The position numbers and the translations under genes were made by a program. Below, piece by piece: positions 56,441 to 64,000 of a DNA stretch of 64,000 bases (positions are counted from its first letter, which is position 1; each line of letters opens with the position of its first letter). This stretch comes from JAIBJN01 sp963748205 (GTDB taxonomy: Bacteria; Actinomycetota; Thermoleophilia; Gaiellales; Gaiellaceae), in contig CAVVIB010000004.1 of NCBI GenBank assembly GCA_963748205.1, positions 62,001 through 126,000 on the forward strand, read 5' to 3'. Below the pieces are notes generated by a model, which did no database searches, was not told the DNA's origin, and was given only the letters and a program-made list of their open reading frames with translations.

Positions 56441-57541
56441 CTAGAGGTTGCCCCGCAGCGCCTGCTCGCGCTCGATCGCCTCGAACAGGGCCTTGAAATT
56501 GCCCTCGCCGAAGCCGACGGCGCCGTGCCGCTCGATCACCTCGAAGAAGAGGGTCGGGCGATCCTGGACAGTGTTCGTGAAGATCTGCAGGAGGTAGCCC
56601 TCGTCGTCCCGGTCGGCCAGGATGCGTAGGCGGCTCAGATCGGACCAGTCCTCGCCGATCTCGCCGACGCGCTCTTCGACGTCGTCGTAATAGGACGCCG
56701 GCGTCTGGAGGAAGCGGACGCCGCGCTCGCGCAGGGCATCCACCGTCTTGACGATGTCGCTCGTGGCCAGGGCGATGTGCTGCACGCCGGGACCGCCGTA
56801 GAACTCCAGGTACTCCTCGATCTGGCTCTTCCGCTTCCCTTCGGCCGGCTCGTTGATCGGAAGCTTGAAGCGCCCCCCGCCGCCGGTCATGACCTTGCTC
56901 ATGAGCGCCGAGTACTCGGTCGAGATGGCCTCGTCGCTGAAGTGGATGAGCTGGGCAAATCCCAGGCTGCGCTCGTAGAACTCGACCCAGTGCTCCATCC
57001 GCCCGAGCTCGACGTTCCCGACGACGTGGTCGACGAGCTCGAGGCCGACGCCGAGCTGCGGCTTCCCATTCCCGCCGTCGAGGGGCTGATATCCGGGAAG
57101 GTAGGCGCCCTCGTACTCCTCGCGATTCACGAAGGTGTGGAGGGTTTCCCCGTAGGTGGCGATGGACGCGAGCTCGACCCGTCCGTGCTCGTCCTCGACC
57201 CAGCTCGGCTCGGCGACGCCGGTGGCCCCGCCGTCGACGGCTTGGCGGTACGCCTCGCCGGCATCCTTCACCTGGAAGGCCGCATCCTTCACGCCGTCGC
57301 CGTGGACGTGCGCGTGCCGCGCGATCTCGTGATCGGGACGGAGCGCGCTCGTGACCACCAGGCGGATCGCGCCCTGCTGGAGGACGTACGAGGCGCGGTC
57401 GCGCACGCCGGTCTCAGGGCCCGAGTAGGCAACCGGCTGGAAGCCGAACGCCTGCTCGTAGTAGTAGGCGCACTGCTTCGCGTTCCCGACCCACAGCTCG
57501 ATGTGATCCCAGCCCTCGAGGGGCATGAAGTCCTGGCTCAC
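56441..57541 (-). CDS. hppD: 4-hydroxyphenylpyruvate dioxygenase
   Basis: 366 aa. Two vicinal-oxygen-chelate domains. Iron ligands are expected at the His in ELVDHVVGNVE, the His in GPGVQHIALAT and the Glu in PTLFFEVIERHG. GGGGRFKLPINEPA is typical. Converts 4-hydroxyphenylpyruvate to homogentisate, the step before hmgA. Confidence 0.95.
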   Translation of the reverse strand: MSQDFMPLEGWDHIELWVGNAKQCAYYYEQAFGFQPVAYSGPETGVRDRASYVLQQGAIRLVVTSALRPDHEIARHAHVHGDGVKDAAFQVKDAGEAYRQAVDGGATGVAEPSWVEDEHGRVELASIATYGETLHTFVNREEYEGAYLPGYQPLDGGNGKPQLGVGLELVDHVVGNVELGRMEHWVEFYERSLGFAQLIHFSDEAISTEYSALMSKVMTGGGGRFKLPINEPAEGKRKSQIEEYLEFYGGPGVQHIALATSDIVKTVDALRERGVRFLQTPASYYDDVEERVGEIGEDWSDLSRLRILADRDDEGYLLQIFTNTVQDRPTLFFEVIERHGAVGFGEGNFKALFEAIEREQALRGNL

Positions 57542-57553
57542 GAGTCCTCCATG

Positions 57554-58450
57554 TTAGTCAGGTGACGGTGCGGGTGTCCGGGCCTGCCGCGCGAGCAGGA
57601 TCCCGGCGGCGATGACGAAGCCCCCCGCGAACTGGAGCGCGCTCATCTCCTCGGAGAGCACGACGAGCGCGAAGAAGGCGCCGAGGAACGGCTGCAGGTT
57701 GACGTAGAGGGACGCCCGCGAGGCGCCGACCCGGTCGATCGCCGTGAACCACATGATGTTCGTGAAGACGAGCGAGAAGAACAGGCTGTAGATGAACGCC
57801 GCCCACGCGAGGCCGCTGAGCGCCGCCCAGTCCTGCTCGATGAGCTGGTCGATCGACGAGAGGAAGAGCGGGATCGAGCCGATCACGATCATGAAGGCGC
57901 TGATCCGGTACGGCGAGTACCGGCGCATGAGCGGCGCCATCGCCACCGAGTAGGCGGCCCAGGTGACCGAGGCGACGAGGCCGAGGAGGACGCCGCCCAG
58001 GTCGCCGGAGAGCCCGCTCGACGCGCCTGCGGCCACGAGCCCGACGCCCGAGAAGGACGTGATCGTGGCGATCCAGTGCCGCAGGTGCAGGCGCTCGAGG
58101 CCGAAGGCCTGCGCGATCAGGGCGACGAAGATCGGGAACGTCCCGAACATGAGGGCGACGGTCGCGGCGGTCGTCAGGCGCACCGAGTAGGCGAACGAGA
58201 GCTGGTTGATCCAGATCCCGAGCACGGCGGCGACGATCACGATCCGGTAGTCGGCGCGCTCGACCCGCAGCGACCCCTCGCGCGCGTACGTGAAGGCCGA
58301 GAAGATCACCGCCGCGATCGCGAAGCGCACCGACGAGTACGCCAGCGGCTCCCACCCGTGCGTCAGCGCGTACTTGACGACCGTGAAGTTGAAGCTCCAC
58401 AGGAGGACGGTGACGAGGAGCAGGACGTCGGGAGGAACGCGGTGCCGCAC
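57554..58450 (-). CDS. EamA/DMT-superfamily transporter
   Basis: 298 aa, ten helices in two EamA repeats (LLLVTVLLWSFNFTVVKYAL ... VASVTWAAYSVAMAPLM). Exporter of metabolites or amino acids by family; substrate unknown. GTG 58450 has TAGCTT 7 nt upstream. Confidence 0.87.
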   Translation of the reverse strand: MRHRVPPDVLLLVTVLLWSFNFTVVKYALTHGWEPLAYSSVRFAIAAVIFSAFTYAREGSLRVERADYRIVIVAAVLGIWINQLSFAYSVRLTTAATVALMFGTFPIFVALIAQAFGLERLHLRHWIATITSFSGVGLVAAGASSGLSGDLGGVLLGLVASVTWAAYSVAMAPLMRRYSPYRISAFMIVIGSIPLFLSSIDQLIEQDWAALSGLAWAAFIYSLFFSLVFTNIMWFTAIDRVGASRASLYVNLQPFLGAFFALVVLSEEMSALQFAGGFVIAAGILLARQARTPAPSPD

Positions 58451-58457
58451 GGACCGC

Positions 58458-58463
58458 AAGCTA
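58458..58463 (-). promoter_or_regulatory. -10 box for DMT transporter
   Basis: TAGCTT on the minus strand, 7 nt before the GTG. Confidence 0.4.
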
Positions 58464-58497
58464 ACCCGCAAGGACGGCCGAACGCGGCTCCAGGCGG

Positions 58498-58503
58498 TAG
58501 AGT
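58498..58503 (+). promoter_or_regulatory. -10 box for small acidic protein and FabL-like SDR
   Basis: TAGAGT, 8 nt before the ATG at 58512. Confidence 0.45.
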
Positions 58504-58511
58504 CGGCGCCC

Positions 58512-58835
58512 ATGAGCGAGGCCCCAGAGCACACGGCGGCGGAGCCCGAGGAGCACGCCGAGGCGCGCGTCGAGCCGACGAAGGACGACGTCGACGAGCT
58601 GGTCGGCCCGGCGACGCCGCACTTCGCCATGCAGCTCAGGGCGCGCGTGCGAGACCTCGTCCGCGACCTCCCGGACGACCACCCGGTGAAGGGGTATGCG
58701 AACGAGAAGATCGCGCTCCTGGAGCGGCTCGCCTACGCGACCTCGAAGGCGGAGGAGGGCCCGGAGGAGCCGCCGACCCGCCCGGGCTGGGAGGAGCTGC
58801 CCAGCCACGGCCGCGCCTCCGAGCCCGGTCACTGA
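58512..58835 (+). CDS. small acidic protein, unknown
   Basis: 107 aa, hydrophilic. Disordered acidic N-terminus and Pro-rich C-terminus around a helical core (MQLRARVRDLVRDLPDDHPVKGYANEKIALLERLAYATSK). Coupled to the SDR by TGATG overlap. No family recognised. Confidence 0.65.
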   Translation: MSEAPEHTAAEPEEHAEARVEPTKDDVDELVGPATPHFAMQLRARVRDLVRDLPDDHPVKGYANEKIALLERLAYATSKAEEGPEEPPTRPGWEELPSHGRASEPGH

Positions 58836-59578
58836 TGGCGGTCTTCGAGGGCAAGTCCGCCCTCGTCACGGGCGGCTCGCGCGGGATCGGACGCGAGATC
58901 GCACTCCGCCTCGCCGACCTCGGGGCGACCAAGATCGCGATCAGCTACCTGCGCGCCGACGCGGCGGCCGAGGAGACCGCGGAAGAGATCCGCAAGCGCG
59001 GCGCCGAGGCCCAGCTCCTGCGCGGCAACGTCGGCGACCCCGAGAAGGCCAAGGCCCTCATCGACGCGGCCGGCGCGCTGGACGTTCTCATCTCCAACGC
59101 CGCCACCGGCGTCATCCGCCCCGCCATGGAGCTCGAGGAGAAGCACTGGGACTGGACGATGAACGCGAACGCGCGGGCACTGCACACGCTCGTCCGGCAC
59201 GCGGCGCCGCAGATGGCGCCCGGAAGCTCGATCGTGGCGCTCTCGAGCCTCGGCTCGCAGCGCGTGCTCACCGACTACGTGCTCGTGGGCGTCTCGAAAG
59301 CCGCGGTGGAGGCGCTCGTGCGCTACCTCGCGGTCGAGCTCGCGCCGCAGGACATCCGCGTCAACGCGGTCTCGGCGGGCCTCGTGGAGACCGGCGCGCT
59401 CGCGTACTTCCCTGAGCGCGAGCGGATGCTCGAGGAGTTCGCGCGCCGCACGCCGGCCGGCCGCCTCGTCGAGCCGAAGGACGTCGCCGAGGTCGTCTGC
59501 TTCCTCGCCTCGCCGGCCGCCGGGATGATCCGCGGCCAGACGATCATCGTCGACGGCGGCTACTCCATCCTCGCGTAG
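58835..59578 (+). CDS. SDR-family reductase, FabL-like
   Basis: 247 aa. TGGSRGIG cofactor motif, NAATGVIRPAMELEEKHWDWTMNANARAL and an active-site region around YVLVGVSKAA (Tyr-x6-Lys). The NAA-TG and H-W-x-x-T-x-x-N pattern and the Y-x6-K spacing resemble FabL enoyl-ACP reductase III. With fabI at 2 kb it may be a second enoyl reductase, or a general oxidoreductase. Confidence 0.8.
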   Translation: MAVFEGKSALVTGGSRGIGREIALRLADLGATKIAISYLRADAAAEETAEEIRKRGAEAQLLRGNVGDPEKAKALIDAAGALDVLISNAATGVIRPAMELEEKHWDWTMNANARALHTLVRHAAPQMAPGSSIVALSSLGSQRVLTDYVLVGVSKAAVEALVRYLAVELAPQDIRVNAVSAGLVETGALAYFPERERMLEEFARRTPAGRLVEPKDVAEVVCFLASPAAGMIRGQTIIVDGGYSILA

Positions 59579-60360
59579 CGGCGCTCCCAGAGGGTCGCGT
59601 TCAGGAACGCCGCGCCGGTGGCCAGGCGCGCGAGGACGTAGAGCCAGACGAGCAGCACCGCGGAGACGCCGAGGACGCCGTAGACCTCGGACGAGCGCTC
59701 GAGCTTGGGCGCGAAGTAGAAGACGACCGCAACCTGGACGAGCTCCGTGCCCACCGCGAGGAGGAGCGCGCCGGGAAGCAGGTCCTGCCAGCGCTCGGCC
59801 CGATTCGGCAGGAGCCGCATGACGATGACGGCGATACACGTCTGCAGCGCCAGCGCTCCGATCACTCCGGCGAGAGCACCAAGACCGATCGCTTCCCGCA
59901 GCCAACCGAGGGCCAAGGCGCCGCCGGCGGCCGCGAGGAAGAGGCCGTTGAACACGGCCACCGCGTGCAGCGGCCGCCGCATACGGGGCCGCTCGACATC
60001 CCAGGCGAGCGCGTACGCGACCTGGAGCGCCTTGACGAAGAAGACCGAGCACCACGCGAGCAGGATCAGGCCGACGACGAGGAGCAAGACCTTGTTCGTC
60101 GAGCTCGCCTCGACGGCGTTCTCGGCGCTCGCGATCGCAGTCGCGCCGATGCCGAACTCCTTCGCAGCCTGCTCGACGCTGTCCTCGTCGTAGTCGAGCC
60201 AGAAGCCGAGGACCACCGAGCCGACGAGGCCGAGCGGCACGAGCCAGAGGAAGAGGCGGTACGCGAGGCCGCCGGCCAGCAAGCCTCCGCCGTAGCGAAG
60301 CTCCCGCGCGAACGCCTCGACGCCCACGTCCGCGCCGGGGACGCGCTCACGGGCCTGCAC
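59560..60360 (-). CDS. YihY/UPF0761 family membrane protein
   Basis: 266 aa from GTG 60360, six helices (LLAGGLAYRLFLWLVPLGLVG ... VLLVWLYVLARLATGAAFLNATLWE). The frame stays open upstream with natural sequence (IKERFAEANQRAVELGV) back to ATC at 60429. TAGGAT (60439-60444) sits 9 nt before that ATC, so the true start may be there, adding 23 residues. Convergent with the FabL-like SDR, ends overlap 19 bp. Confidence 0.8.
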   Translation of the reverse strand: MQARERVPGADVGVEAFARELRYGGGLLAGGLAYRLFLWLVPLGLVGSVVLGFWLDYDEDSVEQAAKEFGIGATAIASAENAVEASSTNKVLLLVVGLILLAWCSVFFVKALQVAYALAWDVERPRMRRPLHAVAVFNGLFLAAAGGALALGWLREAIGLGALAGVIGALALQTCIAVIVMRLLPNRAERWQDLLPGALLLAVGTELVQVAVVFYFAPKLERSSEVYGVLGVSAVLLVWLYVLARLATGAAFLNATLWERRYARME

Positions 60361-60517
60361 GCCGAGCTCGACCGCGCGCTGGTTGGCCTCGGCGAAGCGT
60401 TCCTTGATCGGACGTCGAGTGTGGGCGATGGCAGGAGAATCCTACGACTGCGCGCGCAGGAGAACGCCGGGGCGGGTGGTACGTTCAAAACGCTCTGGTC
60501 CCCCCAAGGAGGTCGTC

Positions 60518-61099
60518 GTGGCAGACATGCGTCTCGAAGAAACCGAGCTCGCCGAGGGCGCGTCGCGCATCTGGTGGCTGTTTCTCCTGACCGGGATCCT
60601 CTGGCTCTGGATCTCGCTCATCGTCCTGCGGCTCAACCTCGAATCCGTCACCGCGATCGCGATCCTGTTCGGGATCGTCGCCATCGGCGCGGGCATCAAC
60701 GAGTTCCTCGCCATAGGCGCCTCGACGACGGGCTGGAAGATCGCGCACGGGATACTCGGCGTCGTCTTCGTCGCCGCCGGCATCGTGGCGTTCTTCGAAC
60801 CGGCGGGAACGTTCGTCGCCCTCGCGTCGCTCGTCGCCTGGGTGCTCCTCTTCAAGGGCATCTTCGACATCGCCGTCGCGATCGTCACGCACGAGAGCGT
60901 CCGGCTCTGGTGGATCGGCCTGATCGTCGGCGTCGTCGAGATCCTGCTCGCCTTCTGGGCGGCGGGCTATTTCCGTGGCAGCGCGCTCCTGCTCGTCGTG
61001 TGGGTCGCCGCGCTGGCGCTCATGCGCGGCATCACCGAGATCGTCATGGCCTTCAGGCTCCGCGCCTTCAAGAAGGCGACGCGCGCCGCCGCCGCCTGA
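60518..61099 (+). CDS. HdeD/DUF308-family membrane protein
   Basis: 193 aa, six helices in three repeated hairpins (GILWLWISLIVLRLN, GIVAFFEPAGTFVALASLVAWVLLFKGIFDI, GVVEILLAFWAAGYF). Family linked to acid or stress tolerance; role here unknown. AAGGAGG precedes the GTG by 5 nt; ATG 60527 is an alternative. Confidence 0.83.
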   Translation: MADMRLEETELAEGASRIWWLFLLTGILWLWISLIVLRLNLESVTAIAILFGIVAIGAGINEFLAIGASTTGWKIAHGILGVVFVAAGIVAFFEPAGTFVALASLVAWVLLFKGIFDIAVAIVTHESVRLWWIGLIVGVVEILLAFWAAGYFRGSALLLVVWVAALALMRGITEIVMAFRLRAFKKATRAAAA

Positions 61100-61112
61100 G
61101 ACGGACGGGTTC

Positions 61113-62264
61113 CTACGCGGCTGGAGCCGGAGGCGGCTCCAGCCGCCTCGTCTCGCCGCCCTCGGCCTCACTGAGGACGACGCGGCGGAACGCCTCGAAT
61201 CCGAGCGCGATCAGCGCTCCGAGGACGATCACGCCGAGCCAGTTCCTGAGGGCCGGCACCGGGCCCCAGAGGATGAGCAGCAGGTAGAGGCCCGCGAGCA
61301 CCGCCCAGCCGAACTCGGGCCGCTCGCGGAAGTTCGGCGCGAGCGCCTCCCGCGCGCGGCGCGAGTAACGCCAGGGCCCGGCGAGCACGGTTCCGATCAG
61401 GATGACGAGCCCGTAGATGATGCCCGCCCAGGCGACCTCGGCCAGCAGGTCGGTGCCGATGATCCAGGTCGAGCCGACCGCATCCCTCACAGACTCCCCG
61501 GAAGCGAGCGCATCGATGATGTAGTTCCCGACCACGCGGCGGATGACGAGCAGAAGAATCCCGACCAGTACGAGCGCCGCGCCGACGGTACGGAGAGTCT
61601 CGCGCCGCTTGCGGGCGACCCAGACCGCCGCGGCGAAGAGCGCGATCGCGACGAAAAGGATCAGCCAGCTCAGCACCTTGATGAGCTTGACGCCGGTCTG
61701 AGCCGCCTCGAGCTGGTCCGACTGGAGGATCGTGATCTGGCCCGCCCCCTCCGGCAGGCGCGAGTCGAGCTGGTCGCCGAAGCCGAGCTCCTCGCCGATG
61801 CGGACGAGCAGCGTCCGCAGGTCGAGCGTCACGGCGCCGCCCGCGGTCGAGATGCCCGCGCGCGTCTCGTCGTTGAGCACGCGTAGCAGCGCCTCGTGCG
61901 CCGCGCGGTTGGCCTGCTCCCAGAGGTCCTGCACGCGCGGGCGCTGGAGGAACCGGTCGACGCCCTCGACGGCGGGCTGCCGCAGCGCGCCGGCGATCGG
62001 CCCCGCGAGCCCCTGGAGGTTCTCCGGCAGCTGGTCCTCGAGCGTCCCCTGCGGATCGAGGTTCGAGTACAGCTCGTCGACGATGTAGATCGAGAGCGCG
62101 CCGCGCACGTCGTCGTTCTCGAGCAGCTCTGAGCTCGTGTTGACCCACGAGTCGGTGTCGAGCGCCTGGCGCTTGACCCAGAGGGTCAAGGACCCGACGA
62201 GGACAACCACCGTCCCGAGCACGAGGAGTACCCAGACGAGGATGGTGCGGTTCCTCGCGCTCAT
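61113..62264 (-). CDS. polytopic membrane protein with large extracytoplasmic loop, unknown
   Basis: 383 aa. First helix about 8-30, then about 165 exported residues (QALDTDSWVNTSSELLENDDVRGALS... QITILQSDQLEAAQ), four or five helices and a short tail. The opening WVNTS-ELLENDDVR pattern recurs in actinobacterial membrane proteins of unknown role. ATG 62264 is set by TATGCT 7 nt upstream, so the ATG at 62276 is excluded. Confidence 0.75.
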   Translation of the reverse strand: MSARNRTILVWVLLVLGTVVVLVGSLTLWVKRQALDTDSWVNTSSELLENDDVRGALSIYIVDELYSNLDPQGTLEDQLPENLQGLAGPIAGALRQPAVEGVDRFLQRPRVQDLWEQANRAAHEALLRVLNDETRAGISTAGGAVTLDLRTLLVRIGEELGFGDQLDSRLPEGAGQITILQSDQLEAAQTGVKLIKVLSWLILFVAIALFAAAVWVARKRRETLRTVGAALVLVGILLLVIRRVVGNYIIDALASGESVRDAVGSTWIIGTDLLAEVAWAGIIYGLVILIGTVLAGPWRYSRRAREALAPNFRERPEFGWAVLAGLYLLLILWGPVPALRNWLGVIVLGALIALGFEAFRRVVLSEAEGGETRRLEPPPAPAA

Positions 62265-62271
62265 CGGCGCC

Positions 62272-62277
62272 AGCATA
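62272..62277 (-). promoter_or_regulatory. -10 box, leaderless membrane protein gene
   Basis: TATGCT on the minus strand, 7 nt before ATG 62264. Confidence 0.55.
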
Positions 62278-62347
62278 CGCCTGTCAACGTCGTCCAACCA
62301 CCGCCAGGCGCAGGAGACGCTTTGCCAGGGCCGAATGTGCCGTTGAC

Positions 62348-63425
62348 GTGAGCCAGAGCCAGGCTCTTCCAGCACCGACCCAGCGCACGCGCAGGCGCCA
62401 GCTTGCCGACGACGCGGCCGTCGTTGTCGGCGTCGTGCTCCTCGTCGCGGCGCTCATCGGCATGGCGGTCGTGACGCGCCACATCATCGTCTGGATCCTG
62501 GCCGCCGGCTTCCTCGCGTTCTCGATCGACCCGATGGCCCAGTCGCTCGCCCGGCGGGCGAAGGTCGGCCAGGGCATGGGCATCACCCTCGCGATCATCG
62601 TCCTCGGCCTGATCCTGTTCGTCATCGGCCTGATCGTGCTCCCGCCGGTGATCGACGGGGCGAAGAACCTCGCGGACGAGATCCCGCAGTACTCCGAGCG
62701 CCTTCAGGACTCGAGCGTGGTGGAGAGCCTGGGCGCCGAGGATCAGGTCGAGTCGGCGGAGAGCGGCACCGAGGACATCTCCAACTTCTTCAGCGGCATC
62801 AACTCGATTCTCGGTTTCATCGGTGCCTTCGCCAGCGGCGCGTTCGCCGCCTTCATGATCTTCGTGCTCACGATCTACTTCATGATCTACGGGCGCGACA
62901 TTCGCCGCGGCATCGGCGCCCGGCTCGGCCCCGAGCGCGGGCCGCGGTTCATGCGCACGTCGAAGCGGATCTACGACGCGACGCGCGCCTACTGGTACGG
63001 GAAGTTCCTGATCGCGGTGATCGCGGGCATCTCGGTGTACATCCCGATGGTGCTCATGGACATCCCCTTCGCCGCCCCGCTCTCGTTCTTCGTGGCGCAT
63101 CACCGACCTCATCCCCAACATCGGCGCCACGCTCGGCGCGATCCCCGTCGTCGGAATCGCGCTCTTCGAGGACTGGTGGAAGGGCGTGATCATGATCATC
63201 GTGATCGTCGTCTACCAGCAGGCCGAGAACTCGATCATCACGCCGAAGGTCTTCCAGAAGGCGATCGACCTGCACCCGATGCTCTCGTTCGTCACGGTGC
63301 TCTTCTTCGGCGCCCTCTTCGGGGTCATCGGGACACTCCTGGCGCTGCCGATCACGGCGGCCGTGCAGATCGTGCTCCAGGAGCGGAAGCGCGACAGCAC
63401 GTCGCCGGTGCCCGCGTCACCGTAG
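62348..63425 (+). CDS. AI-2E/TqsA-family transporter, frameshifted here
   Basis: About 358 aa after repair, eight helices. IDPMAQSLARR, FVAITDLIPNIGATLGAIP and YQQAENSIITPKVFQKAIDLHPML are family hallmarks. The frame breaks at about 63098 (FVA-ITDLIPN); one extra C explains it. Export of small molecules or Na/H antiport is known in the family. GTG start. Confidence 0.85.
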
Positions 63426-63434
63426 GCTCCTCCC

Positions 63435-64000
63435 GTGGAAACCGCCCAGGTTGAGCGGCCGCGACGGCGGAAGATCAAGCGCATCGCCGGCCGGACGCTC
63501 TTCATGCTCGTCGCGTTCGCGTCGCTCTACCTGCTCTGGCCCAGCCTCACGGAGGTCTTCACCTCCTGGCGCTCGCTGTTCGAGATGCAGCCCCGGCTGG
63601 TTCGCCGGGGCGATCCTCGTCGAGGCTGCGAGCTTCGTGGCGATCTGGCAGCTCCAGCGCATCGCCCTCCAGACGAAGAGCTGGTACGCGGTCGGGACCT
63701 CCCAGCTCGCCGGCAACGCGCTCGGCCGCGTGATCCCGGGCGGCATGGCGGCCAGCGGGACGCTCCAGTACCAGATGCTCATCCGCGCCGGCCTGCCGAG
63801 CGGCCGCATCGCCTCCGCGCTCGCCGCCGTCTCCGTGCTCCTCTTCGGGACGGTGCTCGCGCTCCCGCTCCTGAGCCTGCCCGCCATCATCGGCGGGACC
63901 CCGGTCGCGAGGGGCCTCGCGCAGGCGGCGTACCTGGGCGCCGGCCTGTTCGTCCTCGTCCTCATCGGGGGCGTCCTCGTGTTCGTCTGGGACCGGCCGC
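63435..64000 (+). CDS. YbhN/UPF0104 flippase-like membrane protein, partial and frameshifted
   Basis: N-terminal part only, runs off the right edge. It starts VETAQVERPRRRKIKRIAG, with helices at about 22-40 and onward, and GNALGRVIPGGMAASGTLQYQML typical of the family. The frame breaks at about 63598 (EMQPR-WFAGAILVE), repaired by removing one C. Relative of the gene at 5277. GTG lies 9 bp after the AI-2E stop. Confidence 0.78.
   Translation, partial: METAQVERPRRRKIKRIAGRTLFMLVAFASLYLLWPSLTEVFTSWRSLFEMQPRLVRRGDPRRGCELRGDLAAPAHRPPDEELVRGRDLPARRQRARPRDPGRHGGQRDAPVPDAHPRRPAERPHRLRARRRLRAPLRDGARAPAPEPARHHRRDPGREGPRAGGVPGRRPVRPRPHRGRPRVRLGPA

Overview
High-GC chromosomal DNA (64 kb), most likely from an actinobacterium. 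The translations and gene order look most like the class Thermoleophilia (Gaiellales/Solirubrobacterales), but that placement is inferred from gene style and not computed. I see no phage, transposon, CRISPR array, tRNA or rRNA. Almost every base is coding, with many 1-4 bp stop/start overlaps.

Layout. 0-9.4 kb: edge of a LuxR-type ATPase regulator, alpha/beta hydrolase, fabI, a histone-deacetylase-family enzyme overlapping an SDR, PAP2 phosphatase, YbhN-like flippase, acyltransferase, redoxin, CCA-adding/poly(A)-polymerase-like enzyme. 9.4-13.1 kb: operon HAD phosphatase-acpS-nnr-alr, with arfB divergent. 13.5-18.0 kb: a copper-type membrane module, in which a CopC-CopD fusion and YcnI are flanked by three related four-helix membrane proteins of unknown function. 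18.2-23.2 kb: GntR regulator, glmS, glmM, rpsI, rplM. 23.2-30 kb: three MFS exporters, uracil-DNA glycosylase, acylphosphatase, secreted proteins. 30-39.4 kb: guaB-guaA-zinc ribbon, pfkB, dacA, LysM, pyrF, a LexA-box-preceded DEDD/GIY-YIG nuclease, HU. 39.5-45 kb: pyrE, roadblock, YihY, cyclic-nucleotide-binding protein, rdgB-mgtC-rph, murI. 45.6-52 kb: pabB-pabC, GNAT-like protein, amidotransferase, rhodanese, hydrolase, gamma-glutamyltransferase. 52-58 kb: tyrosine/homogentisate catabolism (hppD, FAH-family, hmgA) with cspA, a HAD phosphatase and a DNA glycosylase. 58-64 kb: FabL-like SDR and membrane proteins.

How the genes work together. The rplM-rpsI-glmM-glmS and acpS-nnr-alr blocks are the usual actinobacterial neighbours for cell-wall precursor synthesis, and murI and dacA add to that theme. 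The copper module sits between them. hppD, FAH and hmgA give most of the route from 4-hydroxyphenylpyruvate to fumarate. guaBA, pyrE, pyrF and rdgB cover nucleotide supply and sanitation.

Three sequence-wide patterns deserve attention. First, about 17 genes, including ones expected to be essential (murI, pyrF), are broken by frameshifts, and almost all are repaired by removing exactly one base. This points to insertion-type sequencing error rather than gene decay. Second, many operon heads have a TANNNT box 6-9 nt before the start codon and no Shine-Dalgarno sequence, the signature of leaderless transcripts. Third, five genes seem to begin at CTG, ATT or ATC.
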